Source of the DNA: Heterohyrax brucei
Lineage: Eukaryota > Chordata > Mammalia > Hyracoidea > Procaviidae
NCBI GenBank assembly: GCA_028571685.1
Contig: CM053152.1
Coordinates: 24,994,001 to 25,058,000 of the forward strand
Length of the DNA: 64,000 nt
Reading direction: 5' to 3'
This document shows positions 11,412 to 21,480 of this stretch, piece by piece (positions within the stretch are counted from its first letter, which is position 1; every line of letters starts with the position of its first letter). The notes beneath the pieces were generated by a model, which did no database searches, was not told the origin of the DNA, and worked only from the letters and a program-made list of their open reading frames with translations. The translations under genes were made by a program, and so were the position numbers.

Positions 11412-11540
11412 AGCTAATATTATCCTCATTTACAGACGAGGGAAGTTGAGGCCCAAAGAGGTTAAATACCTTGCCTGAAGTTTCCGAATTTGTAAGTGAA
11501 ATCTGAGCACAAACTGCTGGCAGTTAACCACCATGCTTCA
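11412..11540 (-). mobile_element. MIR SINE fragment
   Basis: TATTATCCTCATTTACAGAC, GAAGTTGAGGCCCAAAGAGG and TTAAATACCTTGCCTGAAG are the antisense of the ancient MIR core, a pan-mammalian tRNA-derived SINE. It is heavily mutated and incomplete. Confidence 0.8.
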
Positions 11541-11577
11541 CTACACCTCTTGGGCCAACACTGTGCCAGTCAAGTGG

Positions 11578-11690
11578 GAAGAGCCAAGCCAAGTGCCATC
11601 GAGTCGGATCCGACTCATGGCGACCCTAGGGGCCAGGGTATAACTGACCCCCAGAGTATTCAAGGAGTGCCTGGTAGGAAGAGGATAACC
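11578..11690 (-). mobile_element. AfroSINE-type fragment, antisense
   Basis: The tail is well preserved (GCCAAGTGCCATCGAGTCGG, then ATCCGACTCATGGCGACC), followed by body and an AGGAGTGCCTGGTAGGA element. The perfect palindrome GAGTCGGATCCGACTC and the retained CpGs suggest a relatively young copy. Confidence 0.75.
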
Positions 11691-11724
11691 TCAAAACTCT
11701 GGACTTCATGTAATGCAGGCCATT

Positions 11725-12185
11725 GTTTTAGGCTGGATTCTCTAGACAGCAAAGTCAGTAAAGCTTACAAACATATATAGATTTTTCTCAAGGATGCTGT
11801 TCATGGAGTTTTAGAGGTTGTAATGTCCAGAGTCCTAAGGTCAGGATGGAGGCTTCTCTCCATTCACATGGTTGCAGGGGATACCAAACCCAAGATCAGC
11901 AGATCAGAGACCAGCCTGCTGCTCTCAGTGTGTGAAGATTGAGAAATTCCAAGATCTACTGACAGCTAAAGTTCCAGGAGCGAGAGGTCAGATGAACAGG
12001 TGGCAGCTACAGGATCCAGAGCAATCAGAAAGACAGGAAGTCTGCTTGTATACGGATGCAAGCTATACCTTCAAGGAAGCCCCCTTTAAACGAATTGACT
12101 ACTCACAGCAGATGCAGTCATGGGACTGATAAACACTGAGATCGGGGCCCAGCCCAATTTACACACAGTCCTAACCATCACAGCC
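11725..12185 (+). repeat. Interspersed LTR-like repeat, family not identified
   Basis: The opening GGCTGGATTCTCTAGACAGC and the close CACAGTCCTAACCATCACAG, with the text TATATAGATTTTTCTCAAGG between, follow a layout common in mammalian medium-reiteration LTR-like repeats. I cannot name the family. Open frames inside (11496-11780 and 11872-12129) look like chance. Confidence 0.4.
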
Positions 12186-12214
12186 ATTAAACTTGGTGAA
12201 CTGATTATGTTAGC

Positions 12215-12480
12215 AAAAATGATCCAGAGTTCCTTCTGGATCATAACGTTTACTGAGGTGTGGACCGACTGCTGCAGGAGGCACTAGGAAGTATAAGATA
12301 TGTATTCTACCCTAAAACACTTAAAATCTGATTGAGGAAACTAGCAGAATTGAAGGAAGCATTAGAAACATTCAAGGTGATGTAGAAAGGTCTACATATA
12401 ATGTTGAATGATAAAGAGGGTAATTGCCTTAAAAGGTGGTGGGCAGAACCATCCCTTAGCCAGTGTATTTTGGGAATGGT
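12215..12480 (+). repeat. Perfect hairpin and L2-like remnant
   Basis: At 12219-12244 a 10-bp perfect inverted repeat (ATGATCCAGA and TCTGGATCAT) encloses a 6-nt loop. From about 12275 (GGAGGCACTAGGAAGTATAA) the sequence resembles the L2 LINE 3' region. This is a tentative call. Confidence 0.4.
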
Positions 12481-13534
12481 TTTTAAGGGTGGTGGCGGTG
12501 GGGTGTCTGAACTGTATTTAGAAAGATGAAAAGTACTTTAGAATCAAAAGTAAACATTACAGAGATTTGGAATTTGAAAAAAAAAAAGGTGAAGATGAGA
12601 AATTGTAATTCCTGTTTGAAGAGCAGCAGTTTTGTGTAGTATATGAGGCAGATAAGGCTGAAAAGCAAATTTGAAATTAGATTGCAGAAGGCCTTCGTAA
12701 TGCTAGTCCAGGTAGTGGAACACTGCTTTAGCAAGTGCACTTCCATAAACTCAGCGGACAGTATATGGTAAAAAGTCAGAGATTAAATTTAAGGACAAAT
12801 TAAAAAACCTACATGTTATATTTATTTACTTTACCACCTAGACCTTCTTTTAGCAATCATATCAAACTTTCTTTTGTCACCTTCCAACTTATATGAAACA
12901 ATGAAGGAAGCCACCTGTCAACCTTAGTCCCAGAAATACCTATTCTAGAAGTGATCAGCAAAGACTCATGACTAGTTCTTCACTGTGGATTTATTAAAAG
13001 CATAATAAAAGATACAGTTGGAAATATGATTGGCCCTGAATCAAAGAGCATATTGAAAATCCAGAAAAGTAGTTTGCATGCCATGAACAAGGAGTCCTTG
13101 GGTAGAACATGAAATGCTGTAGAATGGTGCTGTAGAATGGGAAAGCCAGCTGAATGTTTAGGTCAGAGGCAACAGCTGCTCCTCCAGTAAAGTCTGATTT
13201 AGACACAGCTATAGAGATCAGAGAGCTGCAGTGGTTCATAAAGAGTATTTATCCGAACTCCTTATCTCAAAAAATATTTTGAAGCCAAGTCATTTTAAAT
13301 GATTTTCCTGAGGTCTCTTGTTGGGATTGGCTGTGAGACCCAACACTAAATCTCGATTTTTGCTTTGGCTGACTATTCTGCTACCACTTGAGAACTTAGT
13401 ATCTTCTTCCTGGCAGCTTGTAGTTTGTTGTCAGAGACTAACCTTCTCAAGGCCATGGTATCAACATCATTCTTAAGGTCAATATCACTGAGGAAGGTCT
13501 GAAGAGCTATCAGATAAAAATTAGAGGCAGGCAT
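12481..13534. other. Unrecognised, no gene seen
   Basis: AT-rich sequence without recognisable repeats or conserved coding signal. The minus-strand open frames at 12483-12746 and 12994-13239 lack family resemblance and contain homopolymer runs. A short direct repeat (TGTAGAATGG) occurs at 13120 and 13131. Confidence 0.5.
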
Positions 13535-13600
13535 GTAATTCAAAAAACAAATTTATACATTTTCACTCAGTTATATTAAATAAAAAATTTTAAAAAAGCA
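13535..13600 (+). mobile_element. L1 3' terminal scrap
   Basis: AATTTATACATTTTCACTCAG then TTATATTAAATAAAAAA matches the last 50 nt of the L1 at 55260-55320 plus an A-rich tail. It is an extremely 5'-truncated L1 insertion. Confidence 0.72.
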
Positions 13601-14384
13601 ACTAATTTAGCAGAGTTTAGGTGCAGTTTAAGACGGAAAATTTAGATCTGGATGTCTGTCTACCAATAGGGCTGGCACATAGATGTGTGTAACTCCGGGA
13701 AGCTGCAGTGTGAATAGTGTCCTCTGAAGCTGAATGATGTGAGTTAGCTCATCACCAGCTCAGGTTCTTTTTCCCTGTCTCTCCCAGAAGTCAGCATATT
13801 TCCCTTAGTTTCAATGTCTTTTTCTCTCAGCTTAAGCCAGAATCTTTCCTATGTAATCTAAAAAGCAATTTCTTTCTGCCTGACTCCCCAGTGCCTATCT
13901 TCTATTTCGGGCAAACTAGCACCTGTGCCTGGCTCAGCCTGGATCTCCCCCATGGTTTTGAGACTCAGAAGAAGTCTTCCTGATTGTTCATAACTCCTTA
14001 CTTCCCTATCCATTTGGTTTGTCTATCTATCTATCTGCCATCCATCTGAACCTAGCTCTCATCTGTCTAGCATTATTTTTGTATTTATTAAAGGAATACA
14101 CATGCACACAATTTTTAAAAAGTCCGGTACCATTAAAAGGCTTAAAAAAACCCCAGCAGCACCCTTCTCTACTGTCCCCACGCCCTACTCTCTCTTCATC
14201 CATTAACAACTACTTCTATCTCCTTCAACTCTTTTTATATCTACATATTTCTAAATAATTTGCTAATATTGTTCATTCTTGATTTATCTGTTTTAGGCAT
14301 CTATTTACTTTGTGTTATGGCAGAATAAACTTTTCTCTAATTACTCCATTCCCTTCTCCTATTCTTCTCCACAGTTGTGGATAG
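13601..14384. other. Mostly unrecognised; short (CTAT)n and an old L1M-like stretch
   Basis: A short tetranucleotide run (CTATCTATCTATCTGCC) lies near 14022. From about 14060 to 14300 the text (AAAAAAACCCCAGCAGCACC and neighbours) recalls the 3' UTR of old L1M elements. That assignment is weak. Nothing coding is visible. Confidence 0.35.
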
Positions 14385-14855
14385 AAAGCTGCCTTTGAGT
14401 TGACTCCAACTCATGGTGACCTTAGGTACAAAAGAAAGAAATGTTGCACAGTCCTGTACCGTCCTCACCATCCCAGGCAAGTATGTCCACTGTTGTGGTT
14501 GTTGCACCAGTCCACTTCACTGAGGGTCTCCTTTGCCTTTGTTGGCCCTCTGCTTCACCAAACATAATAATGTCCTCCAACAGTTGATCTTGTCTGATGA
14601 TGTAGCTACGGCAAGTGAGCTGGACAATGGTCTACTGAGGGCCACAAAGTCCCCCCCACCCCACCCACACCCCCTGCTAAAGTAAGTAGACAGCAGAAGT
14701 TGATTGACAGGCCTTTCTTTCTAGTCTGCCTTTGTCTGGAATCTGCTCACCCTGGGTAAGTCTGCTGGTATTTGAAATGTGGGTGGCATCGGCCTCTAGC
14801 ATCACAGCAACATGCAAGCTACTTCTGTATAGCAAACTTACAGGTGGTTAAGTTC
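14385..14855 (-). mobile_element. RTE-derived non-autonomous SINE, antisense
   Basis: 14385-14645 is the antisense of the RTE 3' end (GAGTTGACTCCAACTCATGG, then TCACTGAGGGTCTCC). 14720-14850 is the antisense of the RTE leader (GCTGGTATTTGAAATGTGGG, CATCACAGCAACATGCAAGC). The RTE protein-coding middle is missing, so this is an internally deleted copy like those at 26263 and 40345. A C-rich block at 14651-14671 lies between the two parts. Confidence 0.75.
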
Positions 14856-14977
14856 ATATTTAGGGTTTACGTTATTAAAGCTGTATAAATACTCTTTGCT
14901 ACTGAGACAAGTAAGTACCGTATTTTCTTTTAGTTTATGTACACCTGGTTTTCTGTTTTATTTTAATAGTTCCCTTT

Positions 14978-15130
14978 TCCCTGGTGGCATAGTGGTTAAG
15001 TGTTATGACTGATAACCATTTGGTGTGAATCTGCCAGGTGCTCCTTGAAAACACATGCAACAGTCCCACTCTGTCCTATATGGTCGCTATGAGTTGGAAT
15101 CAACTTAGCCGCAGTAGGTCTGGGTTTTTA
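14978..15130 (+). mobile_element. AfroSINE-type SINE
   Basis: The tRNA-like head CCTGGTGGCATAGTGGTTAA, then GCTCCTTGAAAACACATGC, CACTCTGTCCTATATGGTCG and the tail CTATGAGTTGGAATCAACTT. It is nearly full length and moderately decayed. Confidence 0.9.
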
Positions 15131-15521
15131 TCCTCATTTGCTTAGTGTTCTGTGAACCTGTCATAATTTTCCACAAGTCACCTGACAGCTGTGTAAAATG
15201 CTTTGCATGCAGATTCCTGCAGGTTAGCTACATCAGACAAGCTGGAACTCTCCCATCTTCTTCCAACCTTCAAAAGTTCTCTATATTACTGCAGTCTTGG
15301 TTTGTTGTCTTGGAATTCCTCTTCTACATTCCCCTCTCTTCTTTACTGAATTCCAGTTTTCTTTTGTTTGATAACCAAGAAAGAATGTTGATGAATGCTA
15401 GTTTTTTGAGAATTGGAGGGCTGATGGTCTATTTCTTGGTTTTTGCTGATCTGAAAATTCTTTATCTTCATAGTTGGTTAAGACTTTGACTTGGTATAGA
15501 TGTAGACTGAAAATTTGCTTC
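15131..15521 (-). mobile_element. Ancient L1M 3' UTR-like sequence, outer host, left part
   Basis: The end of this stretch (GATCTGAAAATTCTTTATCT, TTGACTTGGTATAG) resembles the antisense 3' UTR of old L1M elements (the CTGGGTATAGAATTC-type segment). It appears to continue at 20465-20984 after the younger L1 nest. The assignment is from memory and moderate at best. Confidence 0.42.
15509..15521 (+). repeat. Probable target-site duplication of the L1 at 15522-20451
   Basis: GAAAATTTGCTTC here corresponds to GAAACTTTGTTTC at 20452-20464, with 11 of 13 positions identical. This suits an old insertion. Confidence 0.6.
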
Positions 15522-15944
15522 CTCCCTATTTGCAGATTATATGATTGTATACACAGAGTATCCTAAAGAATCCATAAGTAAACTATTCAGACTGATAGAA
15601 GAGTTCAGCAAAGTCTCAGGGTACAAGATAAACATAAGTAAATCAGTAGGATTTCTTTATACCAACAACGAGATTATTAAGGAAGAAATCACCAAATCAA
15701 TACCATTTACTATAGCCCCTAAGAAGATAAACTACCTAAGAATCAATCCAACAAGAGAAACAACAGACCTTTACAAAGACAACTACAAGTCCTTACTACA
15801 AGAAACTAAGAGAGACTTACATAAATGGAGAAACCTACCCTGCCCATGGATAGGAAGACTTAACATTGTGAAAATGTCTATTTTACCCAAAGCAATCTAA
15901 TTATATAATGCAATATCAATACAAATTTCAGTGTCATTTTTTTT
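15522..15944 (+). mobile_element. Older L1 (+), ORF2 RT segment, left part
   Basis: The insertion begins inside RT at the catalytic box (CTATTTGCAGATTATATG, with the second Asp codon changed to TAT, giving AD-Y). An open stretch of 119 codons follows (15541-15900: [20 protein letters not shown], then [15 protein letters not shown]). The element is cut at 15944 by an antisense L1 and resumes at 18443. The 5' part is missing, as usual for truncated L1. Confidence 0.85.
15929..15944 (+). repeat. Target-site duplication of the inner L1 (left copy)
   Basis: CAGTGTCATTTTTTTT is repeated exactly at 18427-18442. Joining the two sides restores the L1 text CATTTTTTTTAATGAGATGG. Confidence 0.88.
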
Positions 15945-15985
15945 CTTTTTTCTTTCTTTCTTTTTTTTTATTTTTATTTAACATA

Positions 15986-16999
15986 ACTGAGTGAAAATGT
16001 ACATTCACGTATAAACTTACATGCCCACCTATATGCAGCTTCCACTGCTCTCCTGGTCCCGTGACTGCACACTATTCCTCTCTGCTCCATACATGTCTCA
16101 TCCTCCCAACAGCCTCCTTTCCCCTCCTCTCCGTCCACTCCCCTTCCTCCAGCCAGAGGTCAGCAAGATGATATCCTATAGATGTATAGAACCATAAAGT
16201 GCTTCCAATATATGGTCACTCTGCATTGCCAAGTCCAATCCACTCCTGTCCAAAGAGTGGACCTTTGTTATAATTCATGGGAAAGGGCAGCATCAGGGCC
16301 GGGGCCCATGCTCTCAGAGGAACCCCAAAACCACTGGACCACCAGTTGAGGTCTTTTAGTGGAGATCTCATGATGCACCCCTTTTTGTTCTTGTGTTGCC
16401 AGTGAGACTCCTCTCTGAGAGCTCCATCGTGGCTATCACTGGTGGTGGCTGGGCACCATCCGGTTCTTCCGGTCCCAAGTCGATGTAGACACCCACTCTT
16501 GTGGGTCTCTCTGTCTTCTCGGTTGTCTTTACCGCATGTCATTTTGGTCCTCGGTGAGCATTCGTTCCTGCTGAGTTGGGACCATTTGCTGTGTCCTCGG
16601 ATGGCAGCTTGGCAGCTTTTAAGACCCTAGACGCCACTCACCAATGTGGGGTACAGAGAGGTCTCTTAGCAAAACGCTAGTTGTGCCAACTGGCCTGGAA
16701 TTCGCCTAAGAGCATGGTCCCCCGCCCCCCCCCCACCCCAGCTACTCTGTCCTTGCAATATTGAGTTAAGATGGAAGGAGTACTCAAGTTATGCTGAAGT
16801 CCACTTAATGTTGTTCTTGTTTCTAATGTGTGCTATCACCACTTTCTCCCAACCAGATTTCTAGTAACTATCTAAGCTAAATCCTCCCCCCCTCACCCTT
16901 CCTGCCTCCCCTCCCTTGCAGCTGTCAAAGAGTCTTTTCTTCTATACATAAATCTGTTTTTGAGATCTTATCATAGAGGTCTCATACAGTATTTGTCCC
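15986..16999 (-). other. L1 3' UTR with polypurine tract and open sense frame
   Basis: Read on the minus strand this holds the G-rich polypurine tract (plus-strand pyrimidine run CCTCCCCCCCTCACCC at 16882) and a second G run (plus-strand CCCCGCCCCCCCCCCCACCC near 16719). It then holds a sense frame open from about 16632 to 16216 (CGKDNREDRETHKSGCLH and on). A conserved end block follows (TGCATATAGGTGGGCATG in sense). G tracts in the L1 3' UTR are known to form quadruplexes in other mammals. Confidence 0.7.
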
Positions 17000-18420
17000 T
17001 TTGTTGCTAACTACTTTAACTCAACATAATGTCTTCCAGTTGAAACCAGGTTAGGAGATGTTTCCTGGAATCATCGTTATTCTTTATCATTGCGTAGTGC
17101 TCCATTGAGTATATGTACCGTAGTTTACCTATCCATTCTTCTATTGTTGGGCATCTGGGTTGATTCCATCTTTTTGCTATCGTGGACTGTGCTGCGGTAA
17201 ACATTCTGGTGTATGTGTCCGTTGGTGTGAAAGTCCTTGATTCTGTAGGATATATTCCAAGTAGTGGAATTACTGGATCAAATGGTATATCGATATCCAT
17301 TTTTTTTAAGGAAGTGCCAGATTGCCTTCCAAAGAGGCTGGACCATTTTGCAACCCCACCAACAGTGTAGGAGGGTTCCACTTTCTCCACAGCCTCTCCA
17401 GCATTTGTTGTTTTGTGTTTTCTGGATCATGGCCAATCTTGTTGGGGTGAGATGGTATCTCATTGTTGTCTTGATCTCAATTTCTTTAATAACTAAAGAT
17501 CGTGAACATGTCCGCATGTGTTTTTTGGCTGCCTGGATCTCCTCTTTAGTGAAGTGTCTGTCCATCTCCTTTGCCCATCGCTTAATTGGATGGTTTATCT
17601 TCTTCTTATAGATATTTTGTAGTATCTTATAGATTATGGAGATCAGGAGTCGGTCTGACATAGAGTTGCCAAATATCTTTTCCCCTTCTGTGGGTGTTCT
17701 TTTAATTCTATTAATAAAGTCTTTGGATGAGCAAAAGTGTTTGATTCTTAATAGTTCCCATTTATCTATTTTCTCTTCTGTTGATTGAGGTTTCTTTGAC
17801 AGATTTTGGAGTCTGTCCTCACTGTGTATTAAAACTTCTATTGTTGTTCCTACCTTTTCTTGGATGAGCTTTATTGTTTTAGGTTTGATATTTAGGTCTT
17901 TTATCCAGTTGGAGTTGGTTTTTGTATAAGGTGTAAGACATGGATCTTGATTCAGTTTATTGGAGATGGATAACCAATTTTGCCAGCACCATTTGTTGAA
18001 GATATTGTTTTTACCCCAGTTTAATGTCTTAGGGCCTTTGTCGAATATCAACTGTTCATAGGCAGATGGTGTCATCTCTGGGGTCTCAATTCTGTTCCAT
18101 TGATCGATCTGTCTGTTCTTGTACCAGTACCAGGCTGTTTTGACCACTGTGGCAGTGTAGTATGTTCTAAGGTCGGGTAATGAGAGGCCTCCCAGTGTGT
18201 TCTTCTTCTTTAGTAGTACTTACTTATCCGAGGCTTCTTCCCTTTCCAAACAAAATTGGTGATTTGTTTCTCCATCTCATTAAAAAATGATGCTGGAACT
18301 TGTATTGGGATTGCATTATATAAATAAATTGCTTTAGGTAAAATAGACATTTTCACAATGTTAAGTCTTCCTATCCATGAGCAGGGTAGGTTTTTCCATT
18401 TATCTAAGTCTTTCTTAGTT
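17000..18420 (-). pseudogene. L1 ORF2 C-terminal region, few lesions
   Basis: A 289-codon open stretch (18147 down to 17278) covers the ORF2 region after the RT. It has WYWYKNRQIDQWNRIE, then KTLNWGKNNIFNKW, and the cysteine-rich knob CWRGCGESGTLLHCWWGC (C-x3-C, then H-x4-C). It ends in a frameshift at an A run (plus-strand TTTTTTTTAAGG near 17300). The rest of the C terminus continues in another frame (17390 down to 17016: IPFDPVIPLLGIYPTE, then PRCPTIEEWIGKL). This part of ORF2 is needed for retrotransposition and binds RNA. The N-terminal endonuclease and RT are missing by truncation, so the copy is inactive. Confidence 0.85.
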
Positions 18421-18426
18421 TCTTGT

Positions 18427-18442
18427 CAGTGTCATTTTTTTT
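18427..18442 (+). repeat. Target-site duplication of the inner L1 (right copy)
   Basis: Exact copy of 15929-15944. Confidence 0.88.
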
Positions 18443-20451
18443 AATGAGATGGAGAAACAAGTTACCAACTTTGTTTAGAAAGGGAAGAAGCCCCGGATAG
18501 GTAATGCACTACTGAAGAAGAAGAACACACTGGGAGTCTTCTCACTACCTGACTTTAAAACCTATTATACTGCCACAGTTGTCAAAACAGCCCGATACTG
18601 GTACAAAAAGAGACAAATAGATTAATGGAATAGAATTGAGGCCCCAGAGATGACACTGTATTCTTATGAACAGTTGATGTTCAACAAAGGCCCTAAGACA
18701 TTAAACTAGGGTAAAAACAGTTATCTTCAACAAATGGTGCTGGAAAAATTGAATGTCCATCTGCAATAAATTTTCTTACACCTTATACAGAAACCAACTC
18801 AAACTGGATAAAAGACGTAAATATTTAAATCTAAAATGATAAATCTCATCCAAGAAAAAGTAGGAAAAATAATGGAAGCTTTAATGCACAACATTGACAG
18901 ACTTCGAAATCTGTCAAAAAACCACAAACAGAAGAGAAAGTAGATAAATGGGAACTACTAAGAATCAAACACTTTTGCTCATCCAAAGACTTTATTAACA
19001 GAATTAAAAGGCCACCTACAGAATGAGAAAAAATATTTGGCAACTATATGTCAGACCGACACCTGATCTGCATAATCTATAAGGTACTACAAAATATCAA
19101 TAAGAAAAAGATAAATGATCCAATTAAATGATGGGCAAAGGAGAAGGATATATACTTCTCTAAAGAGGAGATCCAGGCAGCAAAACAACACATGAGGACA
19201 GGCTCACCATCAGTAGCTCTTAAAGAAATTCAAATCAAAACTACAATGAGATACCATCTCACCCCAACAAGGTTGGACATGATCCAAAAAATGAAAAGCA
19301 ACAAATGCTGGAGAGGCTGTGGATAAATTGGAACTCTCCTACACTGTTGATGGGATTGCAAAACAGTGCAACCTCTTTGGAAAGCAATCTGGAGCTGAGT
19401 GAAAATGGTCAGCGACAAAAGGATAAATGTTGTATGAGATCCCTACTATAAGAACTTAAAAAGGTCTCATGCATAGAAGAAAAGAGTCTTTGATGCCTGC
19501 AAGGGTGGGGAAAAAGGGAAGGCTGGGGAAGGGGAAGGCTTAGATTAGATAGTTAATAGAAATTTCATTGGATGAAATCTGTGACAGCACACATTAGGAA
19601 AAAGATCACTATTAACTGGACTTCAACATAACATGATGACTCCTTCCGTCTTAACCCAATATTGCAAGGACAGAGTAGCTGGAGCTGGGGGCTGCAGACC
19701 ATGCTCTCAGGGGAAATCTAGGCCAGCTGGCCCAACTAACATATTGCTAAGAGAGCACTCTGTGCCCCACATTGGTGAGTGACATCTGGGGTCTTAAAAG
19801 CTGCCAAGCTGCCATCTGAGGGTACAGCAAATGGTCCCAACTCAGCAGAAATGGATGCTTACCAAGGACCAAAATGACATGGGGGAAAGAGAACTCAGAA
19901 GACAGACAGAACCACTTGAGTGGGTGACTACATCTACCTGTGACTAGAAGAACCAGATGGTGCCCAGCCACCACCAGTGATAGCTGTGATGGAGCTCACA
20001 AAGTTGAGTTTCACTGGCAACACAAGAATAAAATAGGGTACACCCTGTGATCTCCACTAAAAGGCCACAAATGATGGTCTAGAGGCCTTGGAGTTCCCCT
20101 GGGAGCATGGCCCCTGGCCCTGATGCTGCCTCTGTCCATAAGTCATAATGGAGTTCAACTCTTCAGACAAGAATGGATTGGACTTGGTGACACAGAGCGA
20201 CCATATCATCTGTGCACTTCATGGTTCTATGCATCCATAGGATGTCTTCTTGCTGACCTCTTACTGGAGGAAGGGGAGTGGGTGGAGAGGACCGGATAGA
20301 AGACTGTTGGGAAGATAGGATGTGTATGGAAGAGAGAGGAAAATGTACTGTCACCAAGCAGGGAGAGCAGTGGGAGCTGCATATAGATGGGCGTGCAAAT
20401 TTGTATGGGAATGTACATGTTCACACAATTATAATTTTAAAAAAAAGAAAA
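18443..20451 (+). mobile_element. Older L1 (+), ORF2 C-terminal region and 3' UTR, right part
   Basis: ORF2 resumes (AATGAGATGGAGAAACAAG) and runs with many stops to about 19396. An internal deletion then joins TTTGGAAAGCAATCTGGAGC directly to GAGTGAAAATGGTCAGCG, removing about 260 nt of the ORF2 end present in the copy at 54000. The 3' UTR (19440-20435) is complete up to an A-rich tail (AATTTTAAAAAAAAGAAAAG). In this copy the 3' UTR sense frame is broken by TGA codons. Confidence 0.86.
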
Positions 20452-20464
20452 GAAACTTTGTTTC

Positions 20465-20984
20465 TTCCTGAGATAAATATCAAAGACATTGATATACTGT
20501 GGATTCTGTAAGAGATATGATGCCATTTTAAATCTTGATCCATTGAGACAGGTTCTCTTGTCTATACACTTAATTAAGATCTTCCCTATCTCGGGTGTTC
20601 TGACATTTCGTGATAACTGCTTTAATGCTGGTCTAGCTTTTTGTTATTTTAATATTCACTTCATTGTACATGCTCTGGAAACGTAAGTCTCAATCTTGGG
20701 ATACTCAAAACTATTGTTTGATATTTGCTCCCCTTCATTTTCTCAATTTTCTGTCTCTGGAACATCAGACACTGCACACATTAGATACTTCAGATCAGTC
20801 CTCCAATTTTCTTTTCTTTCTCGTTGCCCATTTCTTTGACATTTTGACGACAGATTCCCAACCTTATCTTTTAAGTATTCTGCTGAACATTTTGTGTTTT
20901 AGCTAATACATGTTTCAGTTGCCAAACTGTTTTTTTCCAGCTCTAATATTTCCCAAAACTAATAACATTTTTTAAAAAAAAGAA
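20465..20984 (-). mobile_element. Ancient L1M-like sequence, outer host, right part
   Basis: AT-rich text such as GCTGAACATTTTGTGTTTTA and TTTTTTTCCAGCTCTAATAT recalls the antisense 3' UTR of old L1M elements. It probably forms one element with 15131-15521. No coding potential is seen. Confidence 0.35.
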
Positions 20985-21480
20985 AAAGTTGTACTGCTCT
21001 GATCCCTGACAGAGCAGTCAGTGGTGGTAGCTGGGTACTATTTAGTTGTAGTGGATTCAGTCTGGTAGAGGCTATGGTAGATGTGGTCCATTAGTCCTTG
21101 AACTGATCTGTCTCTTATATCTTTAGTTTTCTTCTTTCTTGCTCATGCAGAAGTGAGACCAGTAGAATGTTTTAGATGGCCCCTCACAGGCTTCTAAGAC
21201 ACCAGCCACTACTCACCACCGGAGTGGAATGTAGAACATTTTCTTTATAAACTATGTTATACCATTTGAGCTCCATGTTCCACGAGAACATGGTCCCCAC
21301 AGCCCTTAGCCTGGGAATTCAGTCTCTCAGGGACTTTGCATGTGTCTGTGGAGCTTCCACGACCCAGTCTTGTACAATTTGTGCTGGCTTCCCCAGTATT
21401 ATGTACTGGCCCAGACTCTCTTTGCACTAAGGTTATTCTTTTTTATTATATCCTATTCCTGTTTCATGAATTCCATGCTT
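20985..21480 (-). mobile_element. Old L1 3' UTR (elephant-type), antisense
   Basis: GCAGTCAGTGGTGGTAGCTG, CACTACTCACCACCGGAG, ATTTTCTTTATAAACTATG and GAGCTCCATGTTCCACGAG correspond to the same 3' UTR class as 44240-44960, in antisense. It is 5' truncated and well diverged. Confidence 0.68.

Larger units (their letters stand above)
15945..18426 (-). mobile_element. Young 5'-truncated L1 (-) inserted in the older L1
   Basis: This is a 2.48 kb insertion. Read on the minus strand it has ORF2 from the RT thumb region (18426) to the stop near 17000, then the full 3' UTR (about 1 kb) and an A-rich tail (T-rich 15945-15985 on the plus strand). It is closely similar in text to the L1 at 50468, retains long open frames, and has exact 16-bp duplications. 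It is therefore among the youngest elements here. Confidence 0.92.
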
